Source: Ctenosaura bakeri
Taxonomy: Eukaryota; Chordata; Lepidosauria; Squamata; Iguanidae
DNA: 64,000 bases
NCBI GenBank assembly: GCA_948474755.1
Contig: CAOLHI010002516.1
Coordinates: 21,001 to 85,000 of the forward strand
Reading direction: 5' to 3'
The notes beneath the pieces were generated by a model, which was not told the origin of the DNA, made no database searches, and was given only the letters and a program-made list of their open reading frames with translations. Position 1 is the first letter of the stretch; each line of letters starts with the position of its first letter. This document shows, piece by piece, positions 1-10,309 of the stretch. A program made the translations under genes and the position numbers.

Positions 1-151
1 GCACTGTGGAAGGGATGGGAGGAGCAATCACGCTTCCTTCCATCCGACAGGCAGCTAGTGTGGAGGGAAACGCTTCTCCCGGGAGAGGCTTTCCCTGGCT
101 CCCCACACAATGGCTTTGAGACCAGGTAAAGTGTGGAAAGGGCAATAGATT
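1..151. mobile_element. Truncated MITE right end
   Basis: The segment runs off the left edge of the window. It ends in GTGTGGAAAGGGC near 151, which resembles the terminal repeats of the MITEs at 16.84-17.16 kb and 32.85-33.27 kb. An internal stretch around 76-90 (CTCCCGGGAGAGG) is a short palindrome. Only one terminus is visible, so the superfamily cannot be assigned. Confidence 0.4.
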
Positions 152-231
152 CAACTGCCTTATATCATCACAAGTTTACATCAGCATTAAAAGGCTACAC
201 AAGAGAAGAGGGTGCACAGTAACTCAAGGTA

Positions 232-290
232 ATTATAAAAGTTTAGGCACAGCACACATTTATGGTGACTTCCTCTTCCTTAGTTTTTTT
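232..290 (+). repeat. Direct repeat, left copy
   Basis: A stretch of about 55 bp beginning ATAAAAGTTTAGGCACAGC is repeated almost exactly at 1352-1410. The two copies are about 1.1 kb apart and differ at only a few positions. Neither looks like a gene. Confidence 0.75.
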
Positions 291-1149
291 CAACATCCCG
301 TACTAATACATTTGGAGTTACTATACTGATTTCCTACTCAAAGGACCACAGTTTGTCATTGGCCATATGAAATGATATGTGCAAAACATTAAAGGGCTTC
401 TTTAAAGGGAAGCTCCTGGATTTACCAACAAATTCAGGGTCTTCTTAGACACAATATATTCTTTGTTAGCTCAGTTTGTGTGGTACCACACACAAAGAGC
501 ACAACTCAGTGACCTGCGCTACTTCTTTTTGTATATCCTCTTAATACTCAGTGCTCAAAAGCCAACCACAATGATCAAGGGGCTGGATTAACTCTCCTAT
601 GAGGAAAGACTTCAGTGTATGGAGGTTTGGGGTTTTTTTTGTGGGAGGCAGTCAAGTAAGAAAAGCCATCAACAGACGTTTTTCTCCTGTTCTGATAATA
701 CTGGAATTTAGGGTCAACAAATGGAGTTGATGGGGTGCGATGTGGGGACACACTGAGGACAACAGATACAGGAAAGTGTTCTTTCCTACAGCACATAGTT
801 AATGTGTTAAGTTCATTACTATATGACATACTGATGGCCACTGCTTTAAAAGCAGATTATACAAATTAATGGAGGATAAGGCTATTTGATATTACATATG
901 GACTTCTCAAACTCAACTGTTTGGCCACTGTGGGGAACAGGATACTGTACAGTGGGCCTTTGGTCTTATCCATTGGGGTTTATCATATGTTATGCAGAGC
1001 TCATCCTCAGGTATCACACAATGGATAGGAAGAGAGAAGAGACAAAAAAACCCCTGTATTTGCATCTAAATCTGATTATTCTTCAGGAGAATTGGTATCT
1101 CTTGTTATTATATAGTGTAATAAATGGCCACAACAAATATTCATAGAAT

Positions 1150-1250
1150 GTACTTGAATCTGTTGGTCTGTCTGTCTATACATACATATATGCATGCATT
1201 CATACATACATGTGCATACATACACACATACACACTCTCCTTCAGTTTTT
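1150..1250 (+). repeat. Impure ATAC/TCTG tetranucleotide repeat
   Basis: TCTG units are followed by CATA/CATACA-type units. The repeat is interrupted and is not part of a gene; reading frames across it are artefacts. Confidence 0.8.
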
Positions 1251-1351
1251 GGAGTAAATGTTTTTCCTACCACTAAAACCTAAAAGGGTGGGGCATTCCT
1301 GTTAGAGTTAACAACCTTTGTGTATCTATACTCATTAGTTTGTATCTTACT

Positions 1352-1410
1352 TTATAAGAGTTTAGGCACAGCACACATTTATGGTGACTTCCTCTTCCTT
1401 AGCTTTTTTC
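1352..1410 (+). repeat. Direct repeat, right copy
   Basis: Near-identical copy of 232-290 (TTTAGGCACAGCACACATTT shared). The flanks do not match, so this is a short local duplication or two fragments of one dispersed repeat. Confidence 0.75.
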
Positions 1411-2020
1411 TACACCTAATCTCTTCCTGCATCACTCTAACCTGCAGCCTTTTTCTCTCTCAATTCCTTTATACCATGTATTTAATTAAGAACAAGTACT
1501 ATAAGTAAACCTGTTTTTATATGTATTACAAAGAAGACTAAGTTCATTTATTTTTCTTCCCAAATCCAGTGAGTGGGTGATCACAGGACTGGTTGTTATT
1601 CAGCCAATATCATTAACCTGCGTGAGAGATCCACAACTGTCTGTCACATTTCCCAACAATTCCCATGTCTGATATTAACTAAGAAGTAAAGAAACAAGAG
1701 ATGAAGTTCTCTCTAGTGTTTTATTTTCATAAGCATTTGCATAATAAACACAACTGCCCAGGCAATAAAAGTATTTAGTTTCACGTCGGAAATGTGTTCA
1801 ACAAAATTATTTTCCCATTGGACAATTTGAAAATAAGGTTGTAAAAGAAGTTGTAGTTGCTGATTATGGATCAGATTCTCTGGAGGGAATGACTGATAGA
1901 AAGATGGAATATACAAAAGGAAGAACTCTACATTGACCCCTCGAGAAAGCCAGCACATGGAAATACATCTCTAGATAGAATATTTTCATCATCCTGTCCA
2001 AACTGAGATAAATAAAAAGA

Positions 2021-2128
2021 GATACAGTTTACTACACAGTCTCAGTCACATGGAATGAGATGTCATCCATAGTCGAGACAGTTTACTACACAATCTCAGC
2101 CACATGGAATGAGATGTCATCCATAGTC
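2021..2128 (+). repeat. 54-bp tandem duplication
   Basis: Two head-to-tail units (2021-2074 and 2075-2128) share the core CACATGGAATGAGATGTCAT and differ at four or so positions. It sits just upstream of the Penelope-like reading frame and may be part of that element. Confidence 0.8.
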
Positions 2129-2159
2129 TCAGAAACAATCCTCACATTATTATACAAGA

Positions 2160-3810
2160 GGCTGAAAAAGGAGAAACTGCGGTCATCATGAGCAAGTCAG
2201 ATTACATGCAGGAGTCTGAAAGACAACTGTCCAATACTACATTTTACAAAATCCTCTCCAAAGATCCCACCAATGAATATCTGAAGGAACTACACAAATT
2301 ACTCAGAGAATTCTCCACTGATATACAGAACAAAATTCAAGTGGACACACCTCAGAAACCCCAACTGGGCATCTTCTATCTACTACTCAAAATGCACAAA
2401 TGAGGCAGTCCTGGAAGATCTATTGTCTCAAGCATTTGATCTCTGTCTGTTGAGACATCTGTATATATGGACTCAGTTCTCAAGATGTATGCCATCAAGG
2501 TACATGAATGATACAACTGATTTCATGAGGAAAATACAATCCCTCCACAAACTCCCAGAGAACACCATTCTAGCCACTATGGATGTGGAATCCCGATACA
2601 CCAACATCCCAGACCAGGATGGACTGCAAGCCATCAAGAATACCATCCTGAATGAAGCTACAGCAGACCTAGCCATGAAACACTGTCATTTCATACTTAC
2701 TCATAACTACTTTACTTCAATGGCACTGCCATGGGAACCTGCATGGTACAACAGTATGCAAATATCTTCATGGCTGATCTGGAACAATGCTTCCTCAGCA
2801 CATGTACCCAAACAACTCTCCTCTACCTATGATTCTGTGATGACATCTTTGAAACTTGGCCACATGGAATGCAATCACTTAAGAAGTTCTACCAGGATTT
2901 CAACAAGTTCTACTCTAACATCCATCTGAGCCTGGAACAATCCGCACAACAAATTAACTTTCATGACCCTACTTTGCAACTCCAAAATGGACCTCTAAGC
3001 ACCACACTCTTACTTATATTCCTCCACTTGCAACCCAGAACACACTACCACATGTACTGTTTACAGCCAAGCCCTCTGCTACAGCCACATCTGCTCAGAC
3101 CCACAAGACAGAGACTCAAAACTTAGATTCATAACAGTATTTCTCAAACTGCAATACCCACCCTAAGGAGATGAAGAAACAAAATGGACAAGGTAAGATT
3201 AATACCAAAGAACCATTTACTACAAGACAGACCAAAAAACACAAAATGATAGAACATTCCTAGTGGTCACCTACAGCCTCCAGCTGAGACCACGTAAACA
3301 CATCATCAATGAGCTACAATCAGTTCTGGAGAATAACATAGTCCTCTCACAAGCTCTAGAGGGCAGGCCTTTATTGGCCTACAGGTAGCCTCCAAATCTT
3401 AAACAACTACTCATTTACAATAGGATACATAAAATGATTGATGATGCAAAGACAGGACACTGCCACAAAATCAGATGCTAACTCTGTCCCCACATCTATT
3501 CTGGGATCAATATTACAGGGGCCAATAATATCACTCACGACATCATTGGTACATTTACTTGCTCTTCCTCCAGTGTCATATATGCCATTCTATGCTAGCA
3601 ATGCCCCTTTACACTCTATATTGGACAAACAAGACAGTCCCTATGAGAGAGGATTAATAGACACAAATCTGACATTAGAAATGACAATTCTCCAAAAACC
3701 AGTTGTAGAGCATTTCAGCCTTCTTGGACACACAGCAAGGGATTTACAAGTTGCAGTCCTTGAACAAGGAAATTACAAAGCCTAGAAAGAGAAACTACTG
3801 AAATGAAATA
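2160..3810 (+). pseudogene. Decayed Penelope-like retroelement (RT plus GIY-YIG)
   Basis: Translated pieces in successive frames match the order of a Penelope-like polyprotein. At 2188-2403 the product has the N-terminal block ending in FYLLLKMHK, equivalent to the family's FYxLPKxHK. At 2423-2700 it has an RT block with the motif DVESRYTNIP, equivalent to DVxSLYTNIP. At 2830-3000 there is a decayed catalytic-loop region, where a CDDIFE-like reading appears in another frame. At 3430-3785 the last block resembles a GIY-YIG endonuclease (VIYAI..., then IGQT-like residues in a shifted frame). Frameshifts and stops break it into at least four pieces, so it cannot encode a working enzyme. Penelope-like elements are known to combine RT with GIY-YIG nuclease; assignment here is by motif only. 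Confidence 0.8.
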
Positions 3811-3864
3811 TCTTGACAAATTCCAATCCATTAGCCGAGGTATTGTCCTATCTCAGTCAGAGCA

Positions 3865-4160
3865 GCACAACTGATAACTCAAATAAACCAAACTGAATAG
3901 TTCCTGGCTTGTTATTTAATAAGCACAAGGTCATAAATAAAGTCCAACAGAATTCTGAGGTAAGCAAATCCAAAGTCAGTCAGGGTAATCCAGAGTCAGG
4001 CACAGAGTTCAGCAAGATATCCACCAGGCAGGAAGGTCAGATAAACTCTGACAACTCCTGGACAGAAAGAACAGTACCTATATAGGTCAGTAGCCTAACT
4101 GCTGCCTTGATAATTGTTGCCAGCTATAAATCCTCTGAGATCAGTGTAGGTTCTCTTTCA
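3865..4160 (-). mobile_element. Probable Gypsy-type LTR fragment, R/U5 side
   Basis: Read on the minus strand the segment has a TATA-like CTATATAGG near 4080, then a run of CTGACTCTGG-type text, and a poly(A)-type AATAAC/TTTATTT context near 3920-3940. This is the usual appearance of a vertebrate Gypsy LTR. The other half appears to lie at about 4860-5100, beyond a CR1 insertion. Termini and target duplication could not be fixed. Confidence 0.45.
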
Positions 4161-4703
4161 GAATCATAGAATCATCGAGTTGGAAGAGACCACAGGGACC
4201 ATCCAATCCAACCCTTTGCCATGCAGGAACCTACATCAAACCACTCCTGACAGATGACAATCCAGCCTCTGCTTAAATACCTCCAAAGTAGGAGACTCCA
4301 CCACACTCCAAAGCAGCACATTCCACTGCTGAACAGCTTTGACTGTAAGGAAGTTCTTCCTGGGGTTTAGGCGGAATCTCTTTTCCTGTAGTTTGAATCC
4401 ATTGTTCCTTGTCCTAGTCTCTGGAGCAACGAAAAACAGGCCCGGTCCTCCTCGACATGACATCCCTTCAAATATTTAAACATATCCCCTCTTAACTTTC
4501 TCTTCTGTAAATTAAACATGCCCAGCTCCTTAAACAGTTCCTCATCGGGCATGGCTTCTAGATCCTTCACCAGACCATTCCAGACCCTTCACAATTTTGA
4601 TCATCCTCATCCAGCTTGTAAATATCCTTCTTGAAATGAGGTGCCCAGAATTGGACGCAGTATTGCAGATGAGGTATAACCAAAGCAGAAAAGAGTGGTA
4701 TGT
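4161..4703 (-). mobile_element. CR1-type LINE 3' end
   Basis: On the plus strand it opens with ATCATAGAATCATCGAGTTGG, the reverse complement of the classic squamate/avian CR1 tail (…CCAACTC…ATGATTCTATGA). The rest follows the CR1 ORF2/3' UTR in order: the AAGAAGGATATT-type block, the GGAGACTC block, and the CTGGATGGCC-equivalent. Small ORFs in this stretch are broken CR1 reading frames. It ends where the match to the other CR1 copies in this window (32.4 kb, 59.6 kb) is lost, close to 4703. Confidence 0.9.
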
Positions 4704-5100
4704 CTGTGCCAGCAGCATAGCTTGGAGTGTGTGGATCAGGGTGTGTGGAGGGGTGGCTATGGCATGGGGGCGTGGACATGGTGCATGAGGACATGGCCAC
4801 AAGCTAAAATGCTCCAAAAACATTGCCACTGGGGTGAATCACCCCCTTGCCCCGCCCCGTCCCTATGCGATTGGTATGTGCTCAACAAAGATGGGTACCA
4901 GTAAGTTATCTTCTGTCTGAAGGAGCTAGCACCACCTCCTGTTCTGTTTGTGGCACTGTAACCTCCTCCTGTACAGCAGGTCCTGGCATGCCCTCTGTTT
5001 CAGCCTCTGGCATGTCCCCTGTTCCAGACTCTGAGCCAATGTTCTGGAAGCAGGGCATGACAGGCATGAACAAAGACAATGGTTTCATGGCACATTAGAT
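4704..5100 (-). mobile_element. Repeat mosaic, possible Gypsy LTR U3 side
   Basis: The left part (4704-4870) is GC/GT-rich and starts with an AGCATAGCTTGG block reminiscent of hAT-type MITE ends. The right part (4906-5088) carries a short acidic, proline-rich minus-strand reading frame (60 codons) similar in character to the one in the LTR at 9 kb. Together with 3865-4160 it may be one LTR split by the CR1 tail. This is an inference. Confidence 0.3.
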
Positions 5101-5139
5101 ATATTAATGTAATAGTCCTCACTACTGCACAGATAACAA

Positions 5140-8100
5140 AAAGAAGCTCCCCAGAGAGAGTTTTGAAACCTGAGAAACTGACTTTTGGTAAGCAGATTTA
5201 TTGCGTTCATACATCAACATTAACTGACCACTGTGAAGATCTGAAAAACCTGTTATCACCTTACACAGCCCTTTGAAAATTTAGGACAAGGGTCATGATT
5301 TGCATCTTTTATGGATCCTATTACATTCTAGTCCATGGCCACAGCTGTATAAATACCCCAGAGGCCTTAATACTACTCAGTACTGCATCTGCAAAAGTAG
5401 ATTTATATCTACAAGAGCTCACGCAAAAATAAAAACCAGTTAGTCCTGAAGGTTCTGCCACATTTTTTTTTCCCCTCCCCCTTTCATTTCTCTTTTTTGT
5501 GTCTCTACAGTGAGTCATCAGAGAAGACATGGTGAGAAAAGCAGCTATTGTCAAGAAGCTGCATGACTCCAATTCCTCCTCTCATAAGCTGAATTCAGTA
5601 CCTGAATGTGCTTCACTGTGTCAAGTTGCGGTATAGTTCTAATAGAAAGCTACAAGCATGCCCCTTTGTTTAAGCTGTTCTGCTTAGAGCAAGCTGGTAC
5701 CTTGTTTGTTATTGACCATCCTGAAAAAAAGTCTAATTATTCCAAACAAACAAAAATAGAAAACAGAAGTTGCGATACTTTTCAACATGGATACAGTGTC
5801 AATACACAAGAAAGATAGTAATACAGTGATATCATCATCTCAGTGTGTACAAACAATATGGGCAGCCAAGTACTGGAACGTAACTCTTTGAGGTTTGTAC
5901 CTCCAACAAAGGTAAGACATTTAATTGGGACTGCATTTTGCAGGTTTTATCTATAGAGTACCTAGAAGCTTTTTCCCAGTGCAACAGTACAGAGGTTTCC
6001 TGAGAATTCAATGCTATCTGCCTGAAAAAGGGATAGGTAACTTCACCCAGTGGATCTGCATAAGATTGCATGACATATTTTGTGCATTTGTGTTTGGCCC
6101 ATTAAAGACATCACTGTACATGTACACATATTCAGCATGTCTCTTCCATGTCATCAATGAACATGAGCTAGGAGAAAATATGGATAGAGATATAAAAGAG
6201 GCACAACTTTCCCATTCATCTACTGAAGTACATTCCAACAGGGCAGGAATGGAAAACAGGACACTCAGAATGTGGAAGTGTCAGGTCTATTTCTGTAAAC
6301 TTCCTTCTTTTGCCAGCTTTAAATATGTTCTATGTTTCTCCCATGTATTTTTTTTACAGGTAAAAAAAATTCTATTTAGGGGGAGATGCATTTTTAAGAC
6401 TACGTAGTTTTGGGGGTACATTCGCAAACAGTGCTCTTTGTTTATACATATATGCTCATTTTCTGAAGTACCTTTCAGGTATTTTTCTGTTCACTCTTTC
6501 CAGATGTGTGCATCTTATTTGACCCATTTTTCCTGTTCCAGAAATGTGTGGATTTTTGAACACAAGCTAGTCAGCCTCCACTTCAAGGTGGTACAGACTG
6601 GGGAAATCCTCCCTCACTGAAATCAGCTGGAGTACATGCTTAACATATTTCTATTTGTACATCTTTTCCAAACTGCAATTTCCTCAAGTGCTCTTACCCT
6701 GCTATAGATCTGCTACTGACAGTATACCTTGCTTTAAGGAGGCAGCTATATATACTGGTTATGTGTTCTGCTTCAAATGTCTGCCTAGGGAACAGTTCTT
6801 CCCTAGATGCATACAATAATCAATTACTACAACTCATGTCAAGTTTACAAACTCATTGCTTGATAACAGAGAGATGGCATTCTATTGTCATCCTGTAGTC
6901 ATCATGGAGCAGTGTTCTTTTAAAAAGCAACCTAATGGTGAGATTTTGAAATGGAGATGCTAACTGGACAACTCATACATAAGAAGGAAAACTATAAAAG
7001 TCCCATCCATACCCAGACAAAAACAGCAGGTGCAAAGGTATTTTGAGCTATATTTTGAATGGGGACAGCTCTAACAATTTTTGTTTTGTCCTAGTAGAGA
7101 AACAATGTATTTTACTTGAAATGCTGAAATTGTTACTTTTCTCTGATGTTTCTTTTTGGTCACATTTTACATGAGAATTTGTAGAGTAGATTTTTCTGAG
7201 AGGTGAGGAGAGAAAACAGTCACAAAATCCACCAGGCTGCCAAAACGTGACAAATTACAATAGTCTTTTTAGCCAACTGAGTGAATGAAAGGAGTGTCCA
7301 ATTTGCTGAATCTTTTGAAAGAGCAGGAAAGAACTGATCCAAAATAATAAATGATGGAAAAAAATATTCATATCCCCCAAAGCACCTCTGAGTACTTGGT
7401 ACCATTTGGCAGAGCTCAAAATGAAAGTCACCCTTAAAACCTGCTCAGAACTGAGCATATTCTTTATTTCGTCATTTGAAACATGGGATTATTTCCTGCA
7501 GGCGTTTGGAAGGGCAATTTCTGTAGGACAGAGCAGTTTGCCAATTAAAAAAAAAAATCAGAGTTGGAAACCATCTGCAGACAAAATGAAAACAGGTCCA
7601 ATACTGTAGAAACCAGCTAATGATCATTTATGGAGTTCCTCCCCCACCCCACTTTAGCCCTGGAACTTTATTGGAAGGAAATGAATTGCAAAGGGAAGTT
7701 GGAATTGAAAAATATTAAACAGTTAACTGCTGATTAATTCAGTTTTGTGTCTTTGAAATATACTGGATGTTCTCTTCCAGTACTCATAAATGCACAAGAG
7801 ATTTACATACACAAAAGTGATCTGAGTTCTGTCCTTACAGCACTAAATTCTCCCATTTCAGTGACATGTTTAAAAATACCACGGCACAAAAAGCTCTTTC
7901 CTTTTGACTGGCATATGATCTTTAAGCATGTTACCCAGTGATGGCAAATTTAACCCCTTGCCTACATAGTATGGGGTTCTACAAAGACAGAAATGAACTT
8001 AATCCTCTGGGCACAAAATCAACTCTACGGCTGTTTCAAGCTCCCTTTTTCACAGATCAGCTCCAACCCCTGTCCAGTAGTGGAATACTAGATGAAATAT

Positions 8101-8620
8101 TTAGAATGCAAAACGACTGCATTCACAGCTGAGTATATGCTGAAATATTAAAGAGACTGATTGCTATCTTGAAGAGGAGATTGTTACAGAAAGCAAATCA
8201 AGTATCCAGTTTGAATTCTGAGAATGCATTGCTTATTCTTTTTGGCTGATGCCATTCTTCTGGCTCACTCCAGATACTTCTGTGGGAACTACAATTTCCT
8301 ATAAATACCACATTAGCTGAGACCATACCAGTAGATACATATAGGAGAAGGCCCTTGTGGGTGGCACTCAGTAGAGTTTTAAGATATAGCTTTCATATGG
8401 GAAACCAAAGATTTGCAAATAGCAGAACCCCAACTACTTTTATCTTATAGTAACTTTGACAGAGTGTTGTTGTGGAGCTTTAAGACACACAGAATATAAA
8501 TACATATCAAACATTTGTTTGGCATGTTTTGCCATACAATTGCCTTACCTATCCATTCTGAAATCGCATCAGCGAATTACAGTGCACTCTCCATGTCCTT
8601 GGTGACCCTAATAGTCAGTT
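5140..8620. other. No supported feature
   Basis: AT-rich unique-looking DNA. The longest reading frame (5925-6407, plus, 160 codons) is hydrophobic and compositionally random, with no motif. I see no exon, RNA gene or element I can name. Confidence 0.5.
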
Positions 8621-8624
8621 AGCA

Positions 8625-8805
8625 GCATATTTATATCCCATCCTATGTCATAATATATTAAGTAGGTGTATGGACCAAAACAATGCTAAGTAATTAAAAA
8701 GAACAATTTAAAACAATTTAGAATAGCATAAAACATATATAACAATTTAAACCATTCAGAGTATTCCAAACAGTTTAATAAAAAAAAAACCCTAGACATT
8801 AAGAT
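8625..8805 (-). repeat. SINE/LINE 3'-tail fragment
   Basis: TATTTATATCCCATCC followed by A-rich stutter (AACAATTTAAAAC) is the reverse complement of the common squamate tail GGGATATAAATA. Similar tails occur at 9.95, 22.2, 30.4 and 48.0 kb. The source family is not identified. Confidence 0.45.
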
Positions 8806-9411
8806 TGAAGCCTGGCCTTATCAGTATATTTATGCCTTTTTCACTGGCAAGTCCCTCCATTTCTGCACTGGACTGTTATAGTGCTATTATTCTACTTTCA
8901 ACAGCCTATGGAATCCTGAGGTTTGCAGTTTAGGGAGGGGTCTCAAAGGCAGTCTAGTGCGGAAATTGTCGGCGGCTGGGCGGGGCCGGGCAGGCTCGGG
9001 TCTGGCTCAGGCTGAGGCTGGCGTCCCGGAAGCCTCAGCTAGCAGAGTCACCGCAAAACTAAAGCAAGCCTTACTTCAGACAGTAAACAGGAACGAAAAG
9101 AAAGGGTTTTCCTCACCCGGGCAACGAAGGGTTAAGCTGGCTGGCAAGGCTTCCAAGCAGAGTCTCGGCAGGAATGAAGCGGGACCGCGGCAGGGGCAAG
9201 GCAGGCAGGAACAAGGCAGCAGCACTGACGGGCAACTCATGGAGAGCCATTGGTTGTTGCTCCGTGCTGAACTTGGCTCCCTCTGGTTCTAAAGTAGGGG
9301 ACTGGCGCCGGCCAATCCTGAAGCTGCTGCACAGCTGGGAGCCCTCAGCCGGGCTCACAGCTGAGCGTCCTTAGCCAGCTGCGAGCCCTCAGCCTGCCGC
9401 TGACGCTCCAG

Positions 9412-9795
9412 CTACCGGTGGGAGCGGCGGGCAGCCTCCTTGGCCTGCCGCCGCTGCGAGAACGTGGGAGGGAGGCCGTCAGGCTCCTCCGGATCGGGTC
9501 CGCGGGTGAGCTGCGGCCCAGCGACCTCCGGGCGACTCTCTTTCGCAGCACCAGCTCCGTCGGCGTCTTCAGCGGCGTCAGGGCAGGCGGGCTCGGGATG
9601 ACCTCCCGTAGCGGCAGGTGGCTCCGTAGCCTCCTCTGCGGCGGCGGTGGCCTCGACGGCGTCCGGGCAGCTGTTCCCGGCGCCGGAGGCCTCCGCCGCT
9701 ACTCGCGAGGAGACCGGATCCTCCGCCGCTACTCGCGAGGAGACCGGATCGTCCTCCTCCTCGGGTGCTGCGTCCGGGGCCGCGGAGGTCCCGAC
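9412..9795 (-). CDS. Reading frame running from the LTR edge (C-terminal tail?)
   Basis: On the minus strand one frame is open from base 2 of the LTR to TAG at 9412-9414, about 127 codons, without needing a start codon. The product is rich in E, D, A and P, contains a 10-residue repeat (EDPVSSRVAA twice) and ends in a basic segment (QRRQAKEAARRSHR). In a complete element this would be the last part of an upstream polyprotein whose frame continues into the 3' LTR. As a solo LTR it is not expressed as such. I do not recognise a domain. The interpretation as a Pol or accessory tail is inference. Confidence 0.4.
   Translation of the reverse strand, partial: VGTSAAPDAAPEEEDDPVSSRVAAEDPVSSRVAAEASGAGNSCPDAVEATAAAEEATEPPAATGGHPEPACPDAAEDADGAGAAKESRPEVAGPQLTRGPDPEEPDGLPPTFSQRRQAKEAARRSHR
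9691..9750 (+). repeat. 30-bp perfect tandem duplication
   Basis: The unit beginning CTCCGCCGCTACTCGCGAGG occurs twice head-to-tail. Because 30 is divisible by 3 it preserves the minus-strand frame and adds 10 residues. Confidence 0.9.
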
Positions 9796-9949
9796 AGAAA
9801 TGGCCTATGTAATAGAAACATAGAGAGTGATGTAATAGAAGCATAGAGAGTTGCACAGGACCTTGTGGGTCATGTACACTACTCCCTTGCTTTATATAGA
9901 AGTCCTTCAGCAAGGTAAAACCTCACCTATTCCAGGTAACATAGTTTAT

Positions 9950-10300
9950 TTTAAAATTTATTTATTAAAAGTATAATTTATCTATCTCTGATGAATGATA
10001 CCCAAAGCAGCTAACAATAACGAAAACAAAAAGAACTGTACAATTAAAGTATTTCAGAGGTTAATTAAAGCATTAGGAGAAATTAAAACACTACTAAAAT
10101 ACAATCAAAGTGGGTGTTACCAGCTTGTACACCCCAATACTTTGATATGGTTTAATTGGTGAAATATAATTTAATTGGCAAGATATATTAATTGGCTCTA
10201 ATATAACATCTACCCTGATGTGACTGTATGGCCAAGGTGGACAAAAGGAAAAGCTGGCTGAACAGGTGTGCTGCAAAGTAGGTCAGAGATTCCCTCTAGG
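9950..10300 (-). repeat. A-rich SINE/LINE tail fragment
   Basis: TTTATTTATTAAAAGTATAA and CCCAAAGCAGCTAACAATAA are reverse complements of a common squamate retroposon tail (gctgctttggg… aaataaataa). No promoter boxes were found. Confidence 0.35.
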
Positions 10301-10309
10301 TGTAGCTAG

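Larger units (their letters stand above)
8967..9796 (-). mobile_element. CpG-rich solo LTR, Gypsy-like
   Basis: The 830-bp segment begins TGTCGG and ends CCGACA on the plus strand, a perfect TG…CA inverted terminus. It is flanked by the direct repeat GAAAT (8962-8966 and 9797-9801), a 5-bp target duplication typical of Ty3/Gypsy integrases. It lies inside the end of MITE copy A. The minus strand is the likely coding sense, because an uninterrupted acidic reading frame runs from the first bases of the LTR in that sense to a stop at 9412-9414. No internal region or second LTR is adjacent, so this is a solo LTR left by recombination. CpG density is much higher than the surroundings, consistent with a young insertion. 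The plus-strand ORFs at 8957-9846 are shadows. Confidence 0.85.
8855..9805. mobile_element. Palindromic MITE copy A, split by LTR
   Basis: The internal block CTATGGAATCCTGAGGTTTG is shared with the MITEs at 16.9, 19.6, 28.2, 34.3 and 62.7 kb. The left terminus is near CCATTTCTGCACT. The right terminus GTGCGGAAAT is interrupted after 8966 and resumes as GGCC after 9801. The intervening sequence is an LTR, so the MITE is older than the LTR. Confidence 0.8.

Noticed and set aside
5925..6407. 160-codon plus-strand ORF
   Set aside because: No domain, random hydrophobic composition, competing ORFs on the other strand, no splice or promoter context.
9418..9846. 142-codon plus-strand ORF in GC-rich DNA
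   Set aside because: Crosses the LTR border and antisense to the better-supported LTR frame.
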